Of a stretch of 64,000 nt of DNA, positions 58,880-64,000 are shown one piece after another. A program made the translations under genes and the position numbers. The first letter of the stretch is position 1. The number at the start of each line of letters is the position of its first letter. Source of the stretch: Myxococcota bacterium (lineage in GTDB: Bacteria; Myxococcota_A; Bradymonadia; UBA7976; UBA1532); assembly GCA_963169045.1 (NCBI GenBank), contig CAUJDF010000024.1:23976-87975 (forward strand). The letters run 5' to 3'. The notes under the pieces were generated by a model. The model ran no database searches and was not told where the DNA came from. It saw only the letters and a program-made list of their open reading frames with translations.

Positions 58880-59340
58880 CAGTCGTCCTTCCGCTCGATG
58901 AGGCCGGCGTGGAGGGCGTCGAGCAGCTTGCGCTCGCCGAAGCGGAGGGTGCCCGGCTCGCCCGACGCCCGCACCGCCCACAGCGAGCGGCTCTGGTCGC
59001 CGGCCGGCCCCGGGTCGACCCGCTGCACCACCCACAGGCCGTTGACGTCGTCGCCGCAGCGGCGCACCTCGAACTTCATGCCCGCGCTCAAGCCGCACAT
59101 CTCGGGCGGCAGCGTCGAGGCCTTCTCGGCGGCGCGCCGCTCGGCCTCGGCCCAGGCCTCGCGCTCCGCCGCCACCTGCGCCGCGTGGCGCTCGCGCTCG
59201 AGCTTCTCCTCGAGCGGGGCGAGGCGCGGATCGGGCACGTGGCGCGACGGCACGCGCGCCGGCTTGCCGGTCTGCTTCTCCGTCTCGTTGGCCTTCTCGG
59301 TGGCCTGGATGATCAGGTCGAGCAGGTTGCTCTCGGACAT
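58879..59340 (-). CDS. Hypothetical protein with coiled coil
   Basis: A 153-residue cytosolic protein of no known family. A polar N-terminal part (LLDLIIQATEKANETEKQTG) leads to a charged Ala/Glu/Arg coiled coil (EEKLERERHAAQVAAERE and on, about 45-78). A small beta-rich domain follows (KFEVRRCGDDVNGLWVVQRV, SLWAVRASGEPGTLRFGERK). ATG 59340 has a GGGGGG purine run ahead of it, and further upstream codons look non-coding. It couples to the VOC gene downstream by TGATG. Confidence 0.68.
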   Translation of the reverse strand: MSESNLLDLIIQATEKANETEKQTGKPARVPSRHVPDPRLAPLEEKLERERHAAQVAAEREAWAEAERRAAEKASTLPPEMCGLSAGMKFEVRRCGDDVNGLWVVQRVDPGPAGDQSRSLWAVRASGEPGTLRFGERKLLDALHAGLIERKDD

Positions 59341-59414
59341 GCGTCCCCCCTTCCTTGCGGTGAGGAAGCATACTCCGACCGGAAAATTTCCGGCGTGTTG
59401 ACGGCGCGCGCCCG

Positions 59415-60758
59415 GTGCGGCAATCACGCACGGTGCCGACCGAAGAACGACGCCGCCGCATTTTCGCGCTCGCGCTGCCGATCCTCGGCGGGATGCTCTC
59501 CCAGAACCTCCTCAACCTCGTCGACACCTACATGGTCGGCGACCTGGGGGACGTCGCGCTCGCCGCGGTGAACCTGGGCGGCTTCGCCAACTTCATGTGC
59601 TTCGCGTTCGTCACTGGCATGTCGGCGGGCGTGCAGGCGCTGTGCGCGCGGCGCGTGGGCGAGGGGCGGACGGGCGAGACGGCGGTGCCGCTCAACGGCG
59701 GCCTGTGGCTCGTGCTGCTCGTCGGGCTGCCGCTGACGGTGGTGCTGTACGCGCTCGCCGGCCACATCTTCGGCCTGCTCGAGGACACGCCCGAGGTGGT
59801 CGCGCAGGGGACGGCGTACCTGCGCGCCCGCCTCGTCGGCCTCGTCGCCGTGGGCGCCAACTTCGCGTTCCGCGGCTACTTCAACGCCACCGACCAGTCG
59901 CGCGTGTACCTGCGCACGCTCCTCGTCATGCATGCGCTGAACGTCTTCTTCAACTGGCTGCTGATCGACGGCCATCTGGGCTTTCCCGCGATGGGGACGC
60001 TGGGATCCGGCGTGGCGACGACGATCGCGACCTTCCTGGGCACGGCGATCTATGTGTTCCAGGCGTGGTTCATCGCGCGTGGGAGCGGCTTCTTGCGCGG
60101 GCTGCCCGATCGCGACACCATGCGCACGATGCTTCGCCTGTCGGTGCCGGCGGGCATGCAACAGATGCTCTTCGCCGCGGGCATGACCGCGTTCGGTGCC
60201 ATCGTGAGCCGCGTCGGCACGGCCGAGCAGGCCGCGAGCGCCGTGCTGATGAACCTCATCCTCGTCGCCATTCTCCCGGGCCTGGGCTTCGGGCTGGCGG
60301 CGACGTCGCTCGTGGGCCAGGCGCTGGGGCGCGGCGACGCGGACGACGCCCGGCGCTGGGGCTGGGACGTCACCACCCTGGCGATGGTCGGCGTGACGCT
60401 GATTTCGCTGCCGGCGATGATCTTCCCGGACCTATGTCTGCGCCCCTTCCTGCACGACCCCGAGACCCGCGCGCTCGCCGTGACGCCGCTCCGCCTCGTC
60501 GCCCTGAGCCTGCCGCTCGACACCGCGGGCGTGGTGCTGCTCAACGCGCTGTTCGGCGCCGGCGACATGCGGCGTGCCATCTTCATCAGCATTGGGATGC
60601 AGTACCTGGTGCAACTCCCGCTGATCTGGCTGGTGGCCGTCCCGTTGCATCAGGGAATGATGACCATCTGGGGGGTCCAGACCGCCTACCGGCTCACTCA
60701 GGCCGCGCTGCTCGTGGCGGCGTGGCGGGGCGGCCGTTGGGCGCACGCCCGGCTCTGA
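59415..60758 (+). CDS. MATE-family efflux transporter
   Basis: A 447-residue multidrug and toxin extrusion protein with 12 predicted helices. The opening RRRRIFALALPILGGMLSQNLLNLVDTYMV (in two parts), the GFGLAATSLVGQALGRG family block near the centre and AALLVAAWRGG at the end are typical. Exports cationic drugs or metabolites with Na+ or H+. GTG 59415 is the only supported start before the first helix. It is divergent from the hypothetical gene; 75 bp separate them. A histidine kinase follows on the same strand. Confidence 0.9.
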   Translation: MRQSRTVPTEERRRRIFALALPILGGMLSQNLLNLVDTYMVGDLGDVALAAVNLGGFANFMCFAFVTGMSAGVQALCARRVGEGRTGETAVPLNGGLWLVLLVGLPLTVVLYALAGHIFGLLEDTPEVVAQGTAYLRARLVGLVAVGANFAFRGYFNATDQSRVYLRTLLVMHALNVFFNWLLIDGHLGFPAMGTLGSGVATTIATFLGTAIYVFQAWFIARGSGFLRGLPDRDTMRTMLRLSVPAGMQQMLFAAGMTAFGAIVSRVGTAEQAASAVLMNLILVAILPGLGFGLAATSLVGQALGRGDADDARRWGWDVTTLAMVGVTLISLPAMIFPDLCLRPFLHDPETRALAVTPLRLVALSLPLDTAGVVLLNALFGAGDMRRAIFISIGMQYLVQLPLIWLVAVPLHQGMMTIWGVQTAYRLTQAALLVAAWRGGRWAHARL

Positions 60759-60835
60759 TCTGACGCGTTCGGGCCTTGGCGCCGAGGGGTGTGTTCTGCG
60801 ACCTTTCCGGGTGTCTCGGCCAGAGGGGGATCGGC

Positions 60836-63202
60836 GTGGACTTGCCGGGCCTCGAAGTCCTGTTGTGGCCAGCGGGCGCGGCGATCGCGCTGCTGTGGCG
60901 ACGGACGCGGCGGGAGCGCGCGCGCGCCTCGGTGTCCCAGTCCGCGCGCGAGCAGGCTGAAGGCGAGCTGGGCCGCGTCCAGGAGCGCCTCGCCCTGGCC
61001 CAGCAGGCCGGCGGCATCGGCACCTTCGACTGGCTCGTCGCCGAGGGTCGCCTCGTCCTGACGGCGGAGCTACAGGCGCTGCTGGGCCTGGTCGGCGACG
61101 CGGCCACCGGCTGGACGGCGTCGGTCCACCCCGAGGACGCCGCCGATCTCGAGCGCCGCTACCGCCGCTGCCTCGCGGAGGGCCACCCCGAATTCATCCA
61201 CGAGTTCCGGGTCTTGCGGCCCGACGGCGCCGTGCGCTGGCTCGCGATCCGCGGCCGCGTGCACTTCGACGCGGCCGGCGCGCCGTCCCGGCTGGTCGGC
61301 GTCGCCATCGACTTCACCGAGCGCCGGCTGGCCGACGAGGCCGCCCAGGCGGCGCATCGCGAGCTGGCCGACGTCCTCTCCTGCGTCGGCGACGGCTTCT
61401 ACTCCGTCGACCGCGAGTGGCGCTTCGCGTACGTCAACCCGGCGGCGGCGCGGCACCTCGGGCGCCCGGCGGAGGCGCTGCTCGGATGCTCGCTGTGGGA
61501 GGTCGCGCCCGAGAAGCTCGGCACGGCGTTCGAGGACCAGTTCCGGCGCGCCATGGACGGACGCTGCGCCGTGCGCTTCGAGACGGTGTCGCCCTTGAGC
61601 CACCGCTGGGTCGAGACCAACGCGTGGCCGCGCGAGAACGGCCTGTCGGTGTCCTTCCGCGACGTCACCGCGCGCAAGCGCATGGAGCAGGCGCTGCGCG
61701 AGAGCGAGGGGCGCTTCCGCGCGATGGCCGACACGGCGCCGGTCCACATCTGGCTCGACGACGCCGACGAGGGCTGCCAGTTCGTCAACCGCGCCTTCCT
61801 CGAGTTCGCCGGCATGACGCAGGGCGAGGCCCAGGGCGCGGGCTGGACGCGCCTCGTGCACCCGGACGACGTCGAGGGGCTGCTCGAGACGTTCCAGCAG
61901 GCGGCCGACGCGCAGTGCGTCTTCCACGCGACGGCGCGCTTCCGGCGGCACGACGGCGAGTTCCGCTGGCTGCAGATCGACGGCGTGCCGCGCCGCACCC
62001 CGTCGGGCGAGTTCGTCGGCTTCCTCGGCTGCAACGTCGACATCAGCGAGGTGAAGGCCGCCGAGGCCGAGGCCGAGGCCGCCAACCGCGCCAAAGACGA
62101 GTTCATCGCCGCGCTGAGCCACGAGCTGCGCACGCCGCTGACCCCGCTGCTCGTGTCGGCGCAGATGCTGGGTCTCGATCCGGCGCTGCCGGCGGACGTG
62201 CGCGAGGCGGCGCAGCTCATCCGGCGCAACGTGGAGCTCGAGCGGCGCCTGATCGACGACCTGCTCGACCTGACGCGGATCCGCCACGGCAAGATGGAGC
62301 TGCAGTTCGCTCCGACCGACGTGCACGAGGTGCTGCGCCACGCGATCGACGCCTGCGCCGCCGAGCTGCGCGCCAAGGACCTGCAGCTCTCGGTGACGAT
62401 GCGCGCCGAGCGCAGCTGGGTGATGGGCGATCCGGCCCGGCTGCAGCAGGTCATCTGGAACCTGCTGCGCAACGCGGGCAAGTTCACGCCCGCCGGCGGC
62501 CGCATCGTCGTCGGCACCGCGGCCACGCACGACGGCGCGCTCCTCGTGGAGGTCGAGGACTCGGGGATGGGCATCGACCCGGAGATGCTGCCCCGCCTCT
62601 TCAACGCGTTCGAGCAAGGCGGTCGCCAGATCACGAAGCAGTTCGGGGGGGTGGGGCTCGGTCTCGCCATCGGGCGCGGGCTGGTCGAGGCCCACCGCGG
62701 CACGCTGACCGCCCACAGCGACGGCTGGGGGCGCGGCGCGCGCTTCGTCGTGCGGCTGCCGCTGCTCGACGACGTCGCCGCCGTGCGGTCGCCCCCGTCG
62801 CTGCCCCCGGCGGCGGTGCGCCCCGAGGCGGCGGGCACGCGCGTGCTCATCGTCGACGACGATCCCGACACGGTCACGTTGATGTCGCGGTGCCTCGTCC
62901 GTTATGGCTACCACGTGCGCGCCGCCGACAGCGTCGGCGCGGCGCTGCAGGCGGCCGACGACGAGGAGTTCGATCTGGTGGTGAGCGACATCGGCCTGCC
63001 CGACGGCAGCGGCCTCGATCTGATGCGGCGCCTGCGCGAGACGCGGCGCCTGCGCGGCATCGCCCTGAGCGGCTATGGCATGGACGAGGACGTCCGCCGC
63101 AGCCACGACGCGGGCTTCGCCGCCCACCTGACCAAGCCCGTCGACCTGAAGCGGTTGCTGATCGAGATCGAGCGCGTCGCCATCGACGGGGAGACGAATT
63201 GA
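60836..63202 (+). CDS. Hybrid histidine kinase: three PAS, HisKA-HATPase, REC
   Basis: A 788-residue protein. GTG 60836 (GAGGGGG ahead of it) starts MDLPGLEVLLWPAGAAIALL, a single N-terminal hydrophobic helix. Three PAS/PAC units follow (about 35-165, 175-285, 290-415), ending FTERRLAD, VTARKRMEQ and DISEVKAAE. The phospho-His is in FIAALSHELRTPLTPLL. ATP-binding boxes are WNLLRNAGKFT, DSGMGID and GGVGLGLAIG. The C-terminal receiver has VLIVDDDPD, phospho-Asp in VVSDIGLPDGSG and LTKPVD. Its stop overlaps the TTG of the methyltransferase gene (TTGA). Ligand unknown; no cognate output regulator is adjacent. Confidence 0.91.
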   Translation: MDLPGLEVLLWPAGAAIALLWRRTRRERARASVSQSAREQAEGELGRVQERLALAQQAGGIGTFDWLVAEGRLVLTAELQALLGLVGDAATGWTASVHPEDAADLERRYRRCLAEGHPEFIHEFRVLRPDGAVRWLAIRGRVHFDAAGAPSRLVGVAIDFTERRLADEAAQAAHRELADVLSCVGDGFYSVDREWRFAYVNPAAARHLGRPAEALLGCSLWEVAPEKLGTAFEDQFRRAMDGRCAVRFETVSPLSHRWVETNAWPRENGLSVSFRDVTARKRMEQALRESEGRFRAMADTAPVHIWLDDADEGCQFVNRAFLEFAGMTQGEAQGAGWTRLVHPDDVEGLLETFQQAADAQCVFHATARFRRHDGEFRWLQIDGVPRRTPSGEFVGFLGCNVDISEVKAAEAEAEAANRAKDEFIAALSHELRTPLTPLLVSAQMLGLDPALPADVREAAQLIRRNVELERRLIDDLLDLTRIRHGKMELQFAPTDVHEVLRHAIDACAAELRAKDLQLSVTMRAERSWVMGDPARLQQVIWNLLRNAGKFTPAGGRIVVGTAATHDGALLVEVEDSGMGIDPEMLPRLFNAFEQGGRQITKQFGGVGLGLAIGRGLVEAHRGTLTAHSDGWGRGARFVVRLPLLDDVAAVRSPPSLPPAAVRPEAAGTRVLIVDDDPDTVTLMSRCLVRYGYHVRAADSVGAALQAADDEEFDLVVSDIGLPDGSGLDLMRRLRETRRLRGIALSGYGMDEDVRRSHDAGFAAHLTKPVDLKRLLIEIERVAIDGETN

Positions 63203-64000
63203 GCGGGTTCGAGGCGCAGGCGACGATGTTCGCCAACCGGCTGCGCAAGACCGAGAAGCACCTGCGGGCGTGGGCGAAGCGCGAGCAGGTCACCTGCCTG
63301 CGGCTGTACGACCGCGACATCCCCGAGATCCCGCTGGCCGTCGATCGCTACGAGGACCACCTGCACGTGTCGCAGTACGCGGCCGAGCACAAGGCGCACA
63401 CCGAGGCGCCGGGGTGGCTCGAGGCGATGGTGGCGGCGGCCGGGAGCGCCTTCGACGTGCCGCCGGCGCGCGTGCACGTGAAGCGGCGGGAGCGGCAGCG
63501 CGCCGGCAGCCAGTACGAGCGCTTCGACGCCACCGGCGCGCGCTTCGTCGCGCACGAGGGCGGCCGCAAGCTGTGGGTGAACCTCGACGACTACCTCGAC
63601 ACCGGCCTGTTCCTCGATCACCGGCAGACCCGCGCGCGGGTGGCCGCCGAGGCGCGTGGCCGCCGGTTGCTCAACCTGTTCTGCTACACCGGCGCCTTCA
63701 CCGTGCACGCCGCCGGCGGCGGCGCGGCGTCGTCGGTGAGCGTCGACCTGTCGAACACCTACCTCGACTGGGCGGCCGAGAACCTGGCCCGCAACCGCGT
63801 CGACACCGGGCGCCACGTGCTCGAGCGCGCCGACGTGCTGGCCTGGCTCGGCGCCTACCGCGGGCCACGCTTCGAGCTGGTGGTCGTCGATCCGCCGACC
63901 TTCTCCAACTCGAAGAAGATGACGGCGTCGTTCGACGTGCTGCGCGACCACGTGGCGCTCCTGGCGGCGGTGGCGCGGGTGGCGACGCCCGACGCGGTGA
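63199..64000 (+). CDS. RlmK/RlmI-like 23S rRNA methyltransferase (cut by window end)
   Basis: A SAM-dependent methyltransferase; 267 residues are visible. ANRLRKTEKHLRAWAKRE and LRLYDRDIPEIPLAVDRYED resemble the RlmK half of the RlmKL fusion (m7G2069 of 23S rRNA), but there is no RlmL part before it. It continues with the SAM motif LLNLFCYTGAFTVHAA and the catalytic block LVVVDPPTFSNSKKM. TTG 63199 shares TTGA with the kinase stop and has GGGGAG 5 nt before it; ATG 63226 is the alternative. A stand-alone RlmK or RlmI-type enzyme (m5C1962) are the options; the C-terminus is missing. Confidence 0.85.
   Translation, partial: MSGFEAQATMFANRLRKTEKHLRAWAKREQVTCLRLYDRDIPEIPLAVDRYEDHLHVSQYAAEHKAHTEAPGWLEAMVAAAGSAFDVPPARVHVKRRERQRAGSQYERFDATGARFVAHEGGRKLWVNLDDYLDTGLFLDHRQTRARVAAEARGRRLLNLFCYTGAFTVHAAGGGAASSVSVDLSNTYLDWAAENLARNRVDTGRHVLERADVLAWLGAYRGPRFELVVVDPPTFSNSKKMTASFDVLRDHVALLAAVARVATPDAV

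Overview
The window is high-GC DNA (roughly 70-75% by eye), densely packed with coding genes on both strands. It most likely comes from a member of the Myxococcota (the former delta-proteobacterial myxobacteria and relatives). The grounds are: a bacterial mevalonate pathway operon with a type 2 isopentenyl-diphosphate isomerase; three secreted proteins ending in a MYXO-CTERM-like sorting tag behind Asp/Ala/Pro-rich stalks; many Cys-rich and DUF4215-type lipoproteins; two Ser/Thr protein kinases, one fused to a formylglycine-enzyme-like domain; a caspase-like protease; and an IgGFc-binding-type lipoprotein. I saw no rRNA, tRNA, CRISPR array, complete insertion sequence or prophage. Gene starts are often GTG or TTG, and many neighbours overlap by 4 nt.

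Layout. 1-2658 (minus): fni - mvaA - mevalonate kinase (cut by the window edge), a translationally coupled mevalonate operon. 2751-8033 (plus): a barrel-like secreted protein, an amidohydrolase pair of which the second has lost its metal ligands, citrate synthase and a methyltransferase. 8147-10765: a large lipoprotein of about 11-12 Cys-rich repeats. 10766-14514 (mostly minus): HTTM/DCC membrane protein, a small plus-strand protein, aldehyde dehydrogenase and an orphan PIN protein. 14576-19361 (plus): phosphodiester glycosidase, glucokinase and a GT39-type membrane glycosyltransferase. 19440-25452: small lipoprotein, kinase-PEGA-FGE fusion, caspase-like protease facing it, 2OG-Fe(II) oxygenase and a glycine-rich membrane protein. 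25504-34381 (minus): S46 peptidase, SlyD, glycosidase-like MYXO-CTERM protein, a repeat-bearing intergenic stretch, a thioredoxin-reductase-like flavoprotein, a small membrane protein and leuS. 34552-39513 (plus): a membrane-anchored kinase coupled to acetoacetyl-CoA synthetase, then a periplasmic protein of unknown function. 39514-46535 (minus): a tetR-tolC-MFP-RND efflux operon with two matching operator-like palindromes, headed by a TSUP permease. 46625-52020 (plus): LysR regulator, alpha/beta hydrolase with sorting tag, EamA transporter, Nit-type amidase and hybrid histidine kinase. 52017-64000: HhH/DUF4215/PPC lipoprotein, an IgGFc-binding-type lipoprotein behind a CRP-like site, subtilisin-like lipoprotein, RlmJ, VOC protein, hypothetical protein, MATE exporter, hybrid histidine kinase and an RlmK/RlmI-like methyltransferase cut by the window end.

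How it fits together. Acetoacetyl-CoA synthetase could feed acetoacetyl-CoA toward the mevalonate genes, although the two loci are 33 kb apart. A large share of the genes encode envelope or surface proteins with lipoboxes, signal peptides or sorting tags. Promoters of an extended -10 type (TGnTAnnnT) recur close to start codons. Several transcripts (OMP-like gene at 2751, oxygenase at 24732, tetR at 45775, glycosidase at 14576) would have almost no leader. The most testable new observations are the CRP-type palindrome placed at about -42 from a predicted start site, the paired TetR operators, the caspase-like protein with a duplicated C-terminal hairpin motif opposite an FGE-fused kinase, the missing active-site glutamine of the isomerase, and the repeat region near 30.3 kb.
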